Source of the DNA: Pseudomonas cavernicola
Lineage (GTDB): Bacteria; Pseudomonadota; Gammaproteobacteria; Pseudomonadales; Pseudomonadaceae
Length of the DNA: 64,000 bases
Reading direction: 5' to 3'
NCBI RefSeq assembly: GCF_003596405.1
Contig: NZ_QYUR01000002.1
Coordinates: forward strand, 1,442,501 to 1,506,500
The notes below the pieces were generated by a model, which saw nothing but the letters and a program-made list of their open reading frames with translations, was not told the DNA's origin and made no database searches. Positions 53,154-61,919 of this stretch are shown piece by piece (positions within the stretch are counted from its first letter, which is position 1; every line of letters starts with the position of its first letter). Made by a program: the position numbers and the translations under genes.

Positions 53154-54560
53154 TTAGACGCTGTAGTACAGGTCGTATTCCAGCGGGTGCACGAAGGTGC
53201 GCACCTTGATTTCTTCTTCGCTCTTCAGGGCGATGTAGGCATCGATGAAGTCATCGCTAAATACGCCGCCTTTGGTCAGGAACGCACGACCCTTGTCCAG
53301 CTCTTCCAGGGCTTCTTTCAGGCTGCCGCAAACCTGCGGGATCTCTTTCGCCTCTTCCGGTGGCAGATCGTAGAGGTTCTTGTCGGCGGCATCGCCGGGG
53401 TGGATCTTGTTCTGGATACCGTCCAGGCCAGCCATCAGCAGAGCTGCGAAGGCCAGGTAGGGGTTGGCAGCCGGGTCCGGGAAGCGCGCTTCGATACGGC
53501 GTGCTTTCGGGCTGGAAACGTAGGGGATGCGGATCGAGGCGGAACGGTTGCGGGCCGAGTAGGCCAGCATGACCGGTGCTTCGAAGCCCGGAACCAGACG
53601 CTTGTAGGAGTTGGTCGACGGGTTGGTGAAGCCGTTCAGAGCCTTACCATGCTTGATGATGCCGCCGATGAAGTACAGGGCGGTATCGGACAGGCCGGCA
53701 TAGCCTTCGCCAGCGAAGGTGTTCTTGCCATCTTTGGCGATGGACAGGTGCACGTGCATACCCGAACCGTTATCGCCGTACAGCGGCTTCGGCATGAAGG
53801 TAGCGGTTTTGCCGTAGGCGTCTGCGACGTTGTGTACGCAGTACTTGAGGGTCTGAACTTCGTCAGCCTTGTTGACCAAGGTGTTGAACTTCACGCCGAT
53901 TTCGTTCTGACCGGCAGTCGCCACTTCGTGGTGGTGAACTTCGATGACCAGACCCATTTCTTCCATGGCATTACACATGGCAGTACGGATTTCGTGGTCA
54001 TGGTCGAACGGCGGAACCGGGAAGTAGCCGCCTTTAACGCCTGGGCGGTGACCTTTGTTGCCGGTTTCGATGTCGGCGTCGGACATCCAGGAGCCTTGTT
54101 CGGAGTAGATCTTGAACATGGAGCCGGAAATGTCGGATTTGAATTTCACTTCGTCGAAGATGAAGAATTCGGGTTCCGGACCGACGAATACGGTGTCACC
54201 GATACCGGTGCTCTTCAGGTATTCCTCGGCGCGGTGGGCGATTGCGCGCGGGTCGCGGTCGTAGCCTTGCATGGTCGACGGTTCGATGATGTCGCAGACC
54301 AGAATCAGGGTCGGCTCTTCGGTGAACGGGTCGAGCACGGCGGTGCTGTCGTCCGGCAGCAGGATCATGTCGGAGGCTTCGATGCCTTTCCAACCAGCCA
54401 AGGAGGAGCCGTCGAACATCTTGCCGACTTCGAAGAAGTCTTCGTCCGCTGCATCACGGGCCGGCATGGTCACGTGGTGCTGTTTGCCTTTGGTGTCGGT
54501 GAAGCGCAGATCAATCCACTTCACGTCGTGTTCTTTGATGAGTTGAAGCGACTTCGACAT
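53154..54560 (-). CDS. glnA: Glutamine synthetase type I GlnA
   Basis: 468 residues from [20 protein letters not shown] (ATG 54558-54560) with GGAGGACACC as RBS. Beta-grasp N-domain then the catalytic domain. Substrate motifs [34 protein letters not shown]; adenylylation site Tyr397 in NLYDLPPEE, so activity is covalently controlled by GlnE/PII. Transcription can be read from a sigma-54 promoter at 54663-54678 and NtrC sites further up. Next to ntrBC as in many proteobacteria. Confidence 0.98.
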   Translation of the reverse strand: MSKSLQLIKEHDVKWIDLRFTDTKGKQHHVTMPARDAADEDFFEVGKMFDGSSLAGWKGIEASDMILLPDDSTAVLDPFTEEPTLILVCDIIEPSTMQGYDRDPRAIAHRAEEYLKSTGIGDTVFVGPEPEFFIFDEVKFKSDISGSMFKIYSEQGSWMSDADIETGNKGHRPGVKGGYFPVPPFDHDHEIRTAMCNAMEEMGLVIEVHHHEVATAGQNEIGVKFNTLVNKADEVQTLKYCVHNVADAYGKTATFMPKPLYGDNGSGMHVHLSIAKDGKNTFAGEGYAGLSDTALYFIGGIIKHGKALNGFTNPSTNSYKRLVPGFEAPVMLAYSARNRSASIRIPYVSSPKARRIEARFPDPAANPYLAFAALLMAGLDGIQNKIHPGDAADKNLYDLPPEEAKEIPQVCGSLKEALEELDKGRAFLTKGGVFSDDFIDAYIALKSEEEIKVRTFVHPLEYDLYYSV

Positions 54561-54662
54561 GGTGTCCTCCAGATGGATAGGGGCTTGGTAAGTGTTAGCC
54601 CCCAAAATAAACGGGTGAAGCCGGGCGGGAATACTCCGCCAGGGCAACCTGCCTCACAAGAG

Positions 54663-54678
54663 AGCAAATTGCATGCCA
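54663..54678 (-). promoter_or_regulatory. Sigma-54 promoter of glnA
   Basis: On the minus strand TGGCATG-CAAT-TTGCT, nearly the consensus TGGCACG-N4-TTGCT, with GG and GC 10 bases apart. Predicted start near 54652, about 90 bases before the glnA ATG. Confidence 0.82.
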
Positions 54679-54750
54679 GTGCCCTGAAGTGGGCTTAATT
54701 AGTGAAAGTCAGGCGTGGCGGGGGTTGTGTGGTCAAGTTGGATGCGCCCT

Positions 54751-54767
54751 TGCACTGGTATGGGGCA
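54751..54767. promoter_or_regulatory. NtrC-like binding site 1
   Basis: TGCACT-GGTAT-GGGGCA compared with TGCACC-N5-GGTGCA: 10 of 12 positions match. It is about 100 bases upstream of the predicted glnA start, a typical enhancer distance. Confidence 0.65.
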
Positions 54768-54781
54768 GCAAAGAATCTCAG

Positions 54782-54798
54782 TGCTTTGTTTTGGTGCG
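54782..54798. promoter_or_regulatory. NtrC-like binding site 2
   Basis: TGCTTT-GTTTT-GGTGCG, 8 of 12 consensus positions. It lies exactly 31 bases from site 1, about three helical turns, the spacing of paired NtrC sites in enteric glnA. Confidence 0.5.
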
Positions 54799-54847
54799 CC
54801 TCAGATGTTTATGCTCGATAACTGGTTAAACCTTGAGCAATTTCCGC

Positions 54848-54853
54848 TATAAT
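54848..54853 (+). promoter_or_regulatory. TATAAT -10 box upstream of thiI
   Basis: Perfect TATAAT 43 bases before the thiI ATG. No strong -35; GTTAAA at 17-base spacing is weak. Confidence 0.4.
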
Positions 54854-54895
54854 CCTGCCCCCTCTTTTTCGGCTGGCCTCACGCGCGCTGTTTTC

Positions 54896-56350
54896 ATGAA
54901 ACTTATCGTTAAAGTCTTCCCTGAAATCACCATCAAAAGCCGGCCGGTGCGTAAGCGCTTTATCCGCCAGCTGGCGAAGAACATTCGCATGGTGTTGCGT
55001 GACCTGGATCCAGACCTCGTGGTGGATGGCGTGTGGGACAACCTCGACGTCGAGACCAAGATCACCGAGCCGAAAGTACTGCGCGAGATGATCGAGCGCC
55101 TGACCCGTACTCCGGGTATTGGCCAATTCCTCGAAGTGAACGAATACCCGCTGGCTGATTTTGATGACATGGTGCAGAAGTGCAAGGCGCATTACGCCGA
55201 CTTGCTGCCGGGCAAAGTCTTTGCCGTGCGCTGCAAACGCGCCGGCAAGCACAGCTTCAGTTCGATGGATGTCGAGCGTTATGTCGGTAGCCAACTGCGT
55301 CAGCAGTGCGGGGCGGCCGGGATTTCGCTGAAAGAGCCGGAAGTCGTGGTGCGCATGGAGATTCGCGACCAGCGCCTGTTTGTCATCCATCATCAGCATG
55401 AGTGCATCGGCGGTTATCCGCTGGGCGCCATCGAGCACGCGCTGGTGCTGATGTCCGGCGGTTTCGACTCGACGGTAGCGGCTTACCAAATGATGCGCCG
55501 CGGGCTGGTCAGCCACTTCTGCTTCTTCAACCTCGGTGGCCGTGCCCACGAACTGGGGGTGATGGAGGTTGCGCACTACCTCTGGGACAAGTACGGCCGC
55601 TCGCAGCGGGTGCTGTTCGTCAGCGTGCCGTTCGAGGAAGTGCTCGGCGAGATTCTCGGCAAGGTAGATAATAGCCATATGGGTGTGGTGCTTAAGCGAA
55701 TGATGTTGCGCGCCGCCAGCAATATTGCCGATCGTTTGGATATCGATGCGCTGGTCACCGGCGAGGCGATTTCCCAGGTTTCCAGCCAGACCCTGCCGAA
55801 TCTCGCGGTAATCGACCGGGCCACCGACAAACTGGTGATCCGTCCGCTGATTGCCAGCCACAAGCAAGACATCATCGACATGGCGACGCAAATCGGCACC
55901 GCCGAGTTTGCCAAGCACATGCCGGAATATTGTGGGGTGATATCGGTGAACCCGACCACCCGCGCCAAGCCCGAACGCGTCGTCTATGAAGAGGCCCAGT
56001 TCGATATGGCCGTGCTGGAGCGTGCCTTGGAGCGCGCCCGCTTGGTGCCGATCGACCGGGTGATCGACGAGTTGGGCGAAGACATCCAGGTTGAGGAAGT
56101 GAGTGAAGCCTTGCCTGGGCAGATCGTCTTGGATATCCGTCATCCGGATGCTCAGGAGGACCTGCCGCTGGAGCTGAATGGCATCGAGGTTCAACCTTTG
56201 CCGTTCTTCGCACTCAACAGTCGCTTTAAGGAGCTGGATGTTACCCGCCAGTACCTGCTGTATTGCGACAAAGGCGTGATGAGCCGCCTGCATGCCCATC
56301 ACTTGCTCAGCGAGGGGCATGCCAATGTGCGCGTTTATCGCCCGGCATAA
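54896..56350 (+). CDS. thiI: tRNA 4-thiouridine synthase ThiI
   Basis: 484 residues from [22 protein letters not shown] (ATG 54896). THUMP domain about 60-165, PP-loop ATPase [11 protein letters not shown] (about 183-193), and a C-terminal rhodanese domain with catalytic Cys457 (LLYCDKGVM) and partner Cys346 (EYCGVIS), the long form as in E. coli. It makes s4U in tRNA and feeds sulfur to thiamin. Divergent from glnA, followed by typA after 131 bases. Confidence 0.96.
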   Translation: MKLIVKVFPEITIKSRPVRKRFIRQLAKNIRMVLRDLDPDLVVDGVWDNLDVETKITEPKVLREMIERLTRTPGIGQFLEVNEYPLADFDDMVQKCKAHYADLLPGKVFAVRCKRAGKHSFSSMDVERYVGSQLRQQCGAAGISLKEPEVVVRMEIRDQRLFVIHHQHECIGGYPLGAIEHALVLMSGGFDSTVAAYQMMRRGLVSHFCFFNLGGRAHELGVMEVAHYLWDKYGRSQRVLFVSVPFEEVLGEILGKVDNSHMGVVLKRMMLRAASNIADRLDIDALVTGEAISQVSSQTLPNLAVIDRATDKLVIRPLIASHKQDIIDMATQIGTAEFAKHMPEYCGVISVNPTTRAKPERVVYEEAQFDMAVLERALERARLVPIDRVIDELGEDIQVEEVSEALPGQIVLDIRHPDAQEDLPLELNGIEVQPLPFFALNSRFKELDVTRQYLLYCDKGVMSRLHAHHLLSEGHANVRVYRPA

Positions 56351-56481
56351 GACGCCGGGTCTGTTTGGCGGCAGTATCCGCCACCGCCCCCCCGACCGAC
56401 GGGGCTGTTGAGCCACTCATTTTATTCATACTGGCCGCCTAGACTTAGCGGCGAACCGAATCCTCTGATCGAGATGCACAA

Positions 56482-58293
56482 GTGATCGAAAATCTACGCA
56501 ACATCGCCATCATCGCCCACGTTGACCATGGCAAAACCACCCTGGTCGACAAACTCCTGCGTCAGTCCGGCACCCTCGAGCGTAACGAGCTCGACACCGA
56601 GCGCCTGATGGACTCCAACGACCAGGAAAAAGAGCGCGGCATTACCATTCTCGCGAAGAACACCGCGATCAACTGGAATGGCCACCACATCAACATCGTC
56701 GACACCCCCGGCCACGCCGACTTCGGTGGCGAGGTTGAGCGCGTGATGTCCATGGTTGACTCGGTTCTGCTGCTGGTCGACGCCGTTGACGGCCCGATGC
56801 CGCAAACCCGTTTCGTGACCCAGAAAGCCTTCCAGGCTGGCCTGCGTCCAATCGTTGTGGTGAACAAGGTTGACCGTCCGGGCGCACGTCCGGATTGGGT
56901 CGTCGATCAAATGCTCGACCTGTTCGACAACCTCGGCGCCACCGAAGAACAACTGGACTTCCCGGTCGTTTTCGCTTCGGCGATCAACGGCTTGGCCGGT
57001 CTTGAGCACGACAACCTGGCTGAAGACCTGACCCCGCTGTTCCAGGCTATCGTCGACAACGTCCCAGCGCCGAAAGTCGACCGTGACGGCCCGTTCCAGA
57101 TGCAAATCTCCGCACTGGACTACAACAGCTACCTCGGCGTTATCGGCATCGGCCGTATCGCTCGTGGTCGCATCAAGCCGAACACCCAGGTTGTGGCAAT
57201 CGATGTCGACGGCAAGCGCCGTAACGGTCGTATCCTCAAGTTGATGGGTCACCACGGTCTGCACCGCGTTGACGTTGAAGAAGCAGCTGCTGGCGATATC
57301 GTCTGCATCAGCGGTTTCGACCAACTGTTCATCTCCGACACCCTGTGCGATCCGCTCAACGTCGAAGCAATGACTCCGCTGTCCGTTGATGAGCCGACCG
57401 TGAGCATGACCTTCCAGGTCAATGACTCGCCGTTCTGCGGTAAGGAAGGCAAGTTCGTCACCAGCCGTAACATTAAGGAACGTCTGGACAAAGAGCTGCT
57501 CTACAACGTCGCCCTGCGCGTTGAAGAAGGCGACACCGCTGACAAGTTCAAGGTCTCCGGCCGTGGCGAACTGCACCTCTCGGTACTGATCGAAACCATG
57601 CGTCGCGAAGGCTTCGAGCTGGGTGTTTCCCGTCCTGAGGTCATCATCAAGACTGTGGATGGCGTCAAGCACGAACCGTACGAAAACGTCACCATCGACC
57701 TGGAAGAGCAGCACCAGGGTTCCATGATGGAGCAAATGGGTCTGCGTAAAGGCGACCTGAGCAACATGGTTCCCGATGGCAAGGGCCGCGTTCGCCTTGA
57801 GTACACCATTCCAGCTCGTGGCTTGATTGGTTTCCGTAACCAGTTCCTGACCATGACTTCCGGTTCCGGCATCCTGACCAGCATCTTCAGCCACTACGGC
57901 CCGATGAAGTCTGGCGATATGTCCAGCCGTCAGAATGGCGTGCTGGTTTCGACTGCGACCGGCAAGGCACTGACCTACTCGCTGGAGACTCTGCAAGCGC
58001 GTGGCAAGCTGTTCCTTGGCCATGGCGATGACGTGTACGAAGGCATGTTGGTCGGCATCAACAGCCGCGACAACGACCTGGGCGTCAACCCCACCAAGGG
58101 CAAGAAGCTCGACAACATGCGTGCTTCCGGTAAAGACGAAACCATCGCTCTGGTTCCGCCTATCCGCTACACCCTGGAGCAGTCTCTGGAATTCATCGAA
58201 GACGACGAATTGGCTGAAATCACGCCAAAATCGATCCGTCTGCGTAAGAAGATCCTGGACGAGAACCTGCGCAAGCGTTCGAGCAAAGGCTAA
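56482..58293 (+). CDS. typA: Ribosome-dependent GTPase TypA/BipA
   Basis: 603 residues with a GTG start at 56482 ([21 protein letters not shown]); no ATG start fits. G-domain motifs AHVDHGKT (G1), RGITI (G2), [12 protein letters not shown] (G3), NKVD (G4), FASA (G5). EF-G-like domains follow, then the BipA-specific C-terminus. Weak SD (GAGA) upstream. It acts in ribosome assembly and stress adaptation. Ends at the strong terminator at 58321-58356. Confidence 0.97.
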   Translation: MIENLRNIAIIAHVDHGKTTLVDKLLRQSGTLERNELDTERLMDSNDQEKERGITILAKNTAINWNGHHINIVDTPGHADFGGEVERVMSMVDSVLLLVDAVDGPMPQTRFVTQKAFQAGLRPIVVVNKVDRPGARPDWVVDQMLDLFDNLGATEEQLDFPVVFASAINGLAGLEHDNLAEDLTPLFQAIVDNVPAPKVDRDGPFQMQISALDYNSYLGVIGIGRIARGRIKPNTQVVAIDVDGKRRNGRILKLMGHHGLHRVDVEEAAAGDIVCISGFDQLFISDTLCDPLNVEAMTPLSVDEPTVSMTFQVNDSPFCGKEGKFVTSRNIKERLDKELLYNVALRVEEGDTADKFKVSGRGELHLSVLIETMRREGFELGVSRPEVIIKTVDGVKHEPYENVTIDLEEQHQGSMMEQMGLRKGDLSNMVPDGKGRVRLEYTIPARGLIGFRNQFLTMTSGSGILTSIFSHYGPMKSGDMSSRQNGVLVSTATGKALTYSLETLQARGKLFLGHGDDVYEGMLVGINSRDNDLGVNPTKGKKLDNMRASGKDETIALVPPIRYTLEQSLEFIEDDELAEITPKSIRLRKKILDENLRKRSSKG

Positions 58294-58659
58294 GCCTTAG
58301 CTCACTGCGGGCTTAAGTAAAAATCCCCGCCATCGTTGATGGCGGGGATTTTTTTTGGGCAAGTAAATAGTTGCTGAGGTGAGCTAAGCATCCTCCCAAG
58401 CCGAAGGTTGCGGCTAGCGAGACAACCCAACAGAAGTAGCGATTCAGCGCCCTGCCAGTCCGACTAACGGGGCGTTTTGTTGGCAGCGAGTCAACCTGCG
58501 TGGCTATACAGTGGGCAAGCGTTGAGGAAAGGGGGGGCGATTTGCGTGGTTTGCCGGGTCGAGCAAACGTCGGATTGCTGGAAATAGCGGCAATCGGCCA
58601 TACAAGTCATCCGTGCTGGCCTACTCTTTCGATCGAGCAGGCGCAGAAAGGGACTTGAT
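58294..58659. other. typA terminator and long leader of solute-binding gene
   Basis: Beyond the terminator (to 58356) there are about 300 bases without a convincing gene; the short frame on the minus strand from 58796 has no family signature. It could hold a promoter for the binding-protein gene at 58660. Confidence 0.4.
58321..58356 (+). terminator. Terminator after typA
   Basis: AAATCCCCGCCATC (58321-58334) pairs with GATGGCGGGGATTT (58338-58351) around GTT, followed by a T-run to 58356. A strong intrinsic terminator. Confidence 0.92.
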
Positions 58660-59490
58660 ATGCGCACAGTCATCGGTCTGAGTTGTAGGGTGCGAAGTTT
58701 TATGCGGCAGTTTCTTCGGCTAACGCTGGCTTTGCTGGCGCTCGGTGCGGTCGACAACGTTCTAGCGGCGCAGGGGCCTGATTGCAGTCGCGCCATGACG
58801 CTGGCTTTACATGATCACGGTTTGCTCTATTCGGCAGAAACCGATGCCGGGATCGACAAGGACTTTGCGGCTGAACTGATCAAGCGCAGTGGCTGCAAGG
58901 TGACGGTTACCCTGCTGCCGCGCGCGCGGATATGGCAGTTGATTGAATCGGGTGCCCTGGATTTCAGCCTTTCCGGCATCAGCAATGAGGCGCGGGAAAA
59001 GTTTGCCGGCTTTGCCTGGTATTTTTCTAACAAGTACTACCTGCTGGTGCGCAAAGACGCCCAGGTACAGCAACTGGCTGATTTCGAAAACAATCCAGCG
59101 CTGCAACTGGGGATTATTCGCAGCTTCCGTTATAGCCCGAATGCCAATCACCTGGTCGACCGCCTAAGCGCCGAGCGGAGGGTCAGCTATGCGAGCCGGC
59201 TGGAGCCGCTGTATGAAGTGTTGGAGATGAATCGGATCCAGGGAATGATCATCGAGCCGTTCGACTATTCGCAGGTGGAGAGCGGAGCGATCAGGCAGCT
59301 GACGCGCATTATCGATACCGGTGACGCTCCCACTCCGCATGGGCTGATCATGTCCAAGAAGTCGATTCCCGAAGCGGAGCAAGCCAAATGGCGTGCATTG
59401 GTGGAGACGATGCGCGCGGATGGCACGGTGCTGCGCATTTTTGAAAAGTACTTCCCTGCTGAACTTGCTCGAACGATGGTCGACTTTTGA
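58660..59490 (+). CDS. Periplasmic solute-binding protein coupled to diguanylate cyclase
   Basis: 276 residues from the ATG at 58660 (AAAGGGA 8 bases upstream). An in-frame ATG at 58702 gives a cleaner signal peptide MRQFLRLTLALLALGAVDNVLAA and is an alternative. Mature SBP_bac_3-like protein: MTLALHDHGLLYSAETDAGIDKDFAAELIKRSGCKV, LLPRARIWQLIESGALDFSLSGIS. No permease or ATPase nearby. Its stop TGA (59488-59490) shares bases with the TTG start of the CHASE-GGDEF protein, implying that both act together: ligand-loaded binding protein may signal to the cyclase. Ligand unknown. Confidence 0.86.
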   Translation: MRTVIGLSCRVRSFMRQFLRLTLALLALGAVDNVLAAQGPDCSRAMTLALHDHGLLYSAETDAGIDKDFAAELIKRSGCKVTVTLLPRARIWQLIESGALDFSLSGISNEAREKFAGFAWYFSNKYYLLVRKDAQVQQLADFENNPALQLGIIRSFRYSPNANHLVDRLSAERRVSYASRLEPLYEVLEMNRIQGMIIEPFDYSQVESGAIRQLTRIIDTGDAPTPHGLIMSKKSIPEAEQAKWRALVETMRADGTVLRIFEKYFPAELARTMVDF

Positions 59491-61097
59491 AAACGCTCAA
59501 GTGGACGTTGCGCTATCAGCTACTGGCGCCGCTGACGCTGTTGGTCTCGCTGAGCGTTACCTACCTGCTTTGGCAGCATGAACAACGCAATGCCTTGCTC
59601 GATCAGCAGGAGCGCGCTGATTTCAATTTGCGTGAGGCGAGCAGCAGCATTGAGCAACGGATTGCGGCCTATGAGCAGGTGCTAAGGGGGGTGCAGGGTT
59701 TGTTTGCCGCGTCGGGCAAGGTCAAGCGTGGGGAGTTCAAAACCTATGTTGACTCTCTGCAGTTAGGCGCGGACTTTGCCGGCATCGAGGGGATTGGCTT
59801 TTTGCAATGGGTGCCGCATGCCGAAAAAGCCCAGCACATTGCCGCCCAGCAAGAACAGGGTCTGGCGCAGTACCAGATAAGGCCCGAGGGTGAGCGTGAG
59901 TTCTATGCGCCGGTGATCCAGTTGGAACTCTTCGCGGGGCGCAACCGCTTGATGTTTGGCCTTGACCCCTACGCCGAGCCTTTGCGGCGCGCGGCGATGG
60001 AGCAGGCGCGGGATTCCGGCGATGCGACCATCACCAGCAAATTGGAGCTGCTGCTGGAAGCTGATGCGCAAGCCGGCTCGCAGCCTGGCTTCGTGATGTT
60101 TTTGCCGGTGTATGCCAAAGGCCTGTCGCACGATAACCCGGTTGCTCGGCGGGCCGCGCTCAGTGGCTGGGTAGTCGCGTCGTTGCGCATCAACAAGCTG
60201 ATGGCGAGTCTCTATGGTGAGCGCGCCGGTTCAGCTCAGATCAAAATCTACGATGGCGTGAGAATGGCCGAGCAGTCGCTGCTCTACGATTCGACTGGGG
60301 CCAGTGAAGTAGCCACCACCCAGCGCGGCGAAGCGGTCGAATACCTTGAGGTGGCGGGTCGAACCTGGGCCTTGGAGCTGGGTTCCCTGCCGGACATGGA
60401 CACTCCCCTCAGTAAAGATAACTCCCGACTGATCGGCCTTGCTGGGATCGCCTTGAGTTTGCTGTTAACGCTGCTTACCTGGATGCTCGCCACGGGTCGC
60501 TCACGGGCGCTGGCTCTGGCCAGGGAGATGACCCAGGAGCTGCGCGAAAGCGAGACACGCCTGCGTCATCAGGCTGAACACGATGCGCTGACGGAGCTGC
60601 CCAACCGGGCGCTGTTCAGTGATCATTTGACTCATGCACTGGCTCAAGCCAGGCGCAATAAGTCGCGCTTGGCGTTGATGTTTATCGACCTCGACAAGTT
60701 CAAACCGATCAACGATACCTTGGGCCATCATGTCGGCGACGCGCTGTTGCAAGTCGTGGCGCGGCGCCTGCAGGGTTGTGTGCGCGAGTCGGATATCGTT
60801 GGGCGTTTGGGCGGCGACGAGTTCGTCGTCCTGCTGCCGGCCATCGAGAGCGAGCATGACGCGCTGCGGGTCGCCGAGAAAATCCGCGAGTCGCTTAATC
60901 AGCCGTTCGAGTTGGAGGGCGAGTTGCCCCTGAGTATTTCTTCGAGCACCGGCATTGCCGTCTATCCCGAACACGGCAGTGACGAGGTGCAACTGTCGAA
61001 GAATGCTGACACGGCGATGTATCAGGCCAAGGACCGTGGTCGCAATCGGGTGCAGCTATATTGCCCGAAGGTCATCGAGCGCCACACCGCGCAATAG
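59487..61097 (+). CDS. CHASE-GGDEF diguanylate cyclase
   Basis: 536 residues with a TTG start at 59487 (MKTLKWTLRY), 4-base TTGA overlap with the upstream gene. TM1 about 12-30, a CHASE periplasmic sensor domain about 45-290 (YEQVLRGVQGLFAASGKVKRGEFKTYV, GIEGIGFLQWVP), TM2 about 313-335, then a GGDEF domain. The active site is GGDEF at 442-446, and an RxxD inhibitory site (RESD) precedes it by five residues, so the enzyme should be active and product-inhibited. No EAL domain. It makes cyclic di-GMP in response to a periplasmic signal. Confidence 0.93.
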   Translation: MKTLKWTLRYQLLAPLTLLVSLSVTYLLWQHEQRNALLDQQERADFNLREASSSIEQRIAAYEQVLRGVQGLFAASGKVKRGEFKTYVDSLQLGADFAGIEGIGFLQWVPHAEKAQHIAAQQEQGLAQYQIRPEGEREFYAPVIQLELFAGRNRLMFGLDPYAEPLRRAAMEQARDSGDATITSKLELLLEADAQAGSQPGFVMFLPVYAKGLSHDNPVARRAALSGWVVASLRINKLMASLYGERAGSAQIKIYDGVRMAEQSLLYDSTGASEVATTQRGEAVEYLEVAGRTWALELGSLPDMDTPLSKDNSRLIGLAGIALSLLLTLLTWMLATGRSRALALAREMTQELRESETRLRHQAEHDALTELPNRALFSDHLTHALAQARRNKSRLALMFIDLDKFKPINDTLGHHVGDALLQVVARRLQGCVRESDIVGRLGGDEFVVLLPAIESEHDALRVAEKIRESLNQPFELEGELPLSISSSTGIAVYPEHGSDEVQLSKNADTAMYQAKDRGRNRVQLYCPKVIERHTAQ

Positions 61098-61209
61098 GGC
61101 TGGCTATGTTGGTTGGTGCGTAGGTGGTGCGTAGGTTTGTTCGGATTAGCGCCTGGCAGCCCGGCCTTGCAGGCCGGTTGTTGGGCATCGCCTTTGGCTC
61201 AGCGCCAAC

Positions 61210-61608
61210 CTACCGGGCTTTCGGCTTATAGGCGCAATAGCCAGGCCGTGGGCCAATCTTCGGGTGATTGCGACAGGTGTCTGGGCGCTTGTCATAGATG
61301 GTGCACAAGCGCGTCTTGCGATCCAGATAGAGGCAGTCGTTATTGCCCATGCGGGTCAGTGTGTAGATGCCATATTTCTGGTTGAAGCGCTCGACCACGC
61401 CCTCTTTCATCAAGCGCTTGGCAATCTGCTTGGGCGGTTCGCCGCGTTCGAACTCTTGCACCAGGCCGATACGCAGCAAATCGGTGAAGCGCACTTCCAC
61501 AGGCATGGTGCAGCAGCTGGAGATACAGCTGCTGCACATGGTTTTTTCGTATTTGATCCAGGTGTCCGTCCGATCGAGCTCGGCACCGACGACCAACAAC
61601 TTAGTCAT
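61210..61608 (-). CDS. YkgJ-family cysteine-cluster protein
   Basis: 132 residues. CSSCISSCCTMPVEV near the N-terminus and later CLYLD, LCTIYDKRPDTCRNHPKI and YCAYKP supply the eight or so Cys of the family pattern (CxxCxxxCC...Cx8-10C...C...C), which binds Zn or Fe-S. Lone gene; the family's function is unknown (sometimes annotated UPF0153). Start at 61606-61608; the last residue codons lie just before repeat-like DNA. Confidence 0.85.
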   Translation of the reverse strand: MTKLLVVGAELDRTDTWIKYEKTMCSSCISSCCTMPVEVRFTDLLRIGLVQEFERGEPPKQIAKRLMKEGVVERFNQKYGIYTLTRMGNNDCLYLDRKTRLCTIYDKRPDTCRNHPKIGPRPGYCAYKPKAR

Positions 61609-61919
61609 TTATCCACACCTAGCAGGGCGTTCTGGGAACCTGTTCGATACTTGTCTGGGCTTGCTCGACTAGATCTTGAACAGGTTCTGGGCGCGGCATG
61701 ATAGCGGGGCTGGCGAATTTGTGAACAACCATCTGCCGGTTTGTCGCAATGACTGGATTAGTGGCTGAATGATCTGGATCTGTGCGGCGCAGTGCATTCG
61801 CCGCTATAAGGTGAGGTGGCGGGGCCGATATACTGGCCAGCAGCCTAATTGCGCCGGCCTTGACGGCTCTTTGCAGGGACGCAGGTGGTTTGTTCGTAAC
61901 CCGATTGGGAAATCAGTGC
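61609..61919. other. Gap with GAACCTGTTC inverted repeat
   Basis: The inverted repeat at 61636-61687 lies just upstream of the YkgJ-type gene. The rest shows no gene; the leader of the DUF2339 gene is at the right end. Confidence 0.4.
61636..61687. repeat. GAACCTGTTC / GAACAGGTTC-ended element
   Basis: Perfect 10-bp ends, 52 bp in all. Related to the AGCCTGTTCA element at 41178-41243 (shared CCTGTTC core). Confidence 0.5.

Larger units (their letters stand above)
54561..54895. other. glnA-thiI divergent control region
   Basis: 335 bp with no gene. It carries the sigma-54 promoter of glnA (54663-54678), two NtrC-like sites and, on the other strand, a -10 box for thiI (54848-54853). Two facing genes thus share a single regulatory segment. 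Confidence 0.7.

Noticed and set aside
53121..54698. Long plus-strand open frame (525 codons) opposite glnA
   Set aside because: Antisense shadow of glnA; composition and lack of family motifs are typical of high-GC third-position bias.
54809..56416. 535-codon minus-strand frame opposite thiI
   Set aside because: Shadow of thiI; no recognisable domain.
56494..58023. 509-codon minus-strand frame opposite typA
   Set aside because: Antisense shadow; the plus strand carries all TypA motifs.
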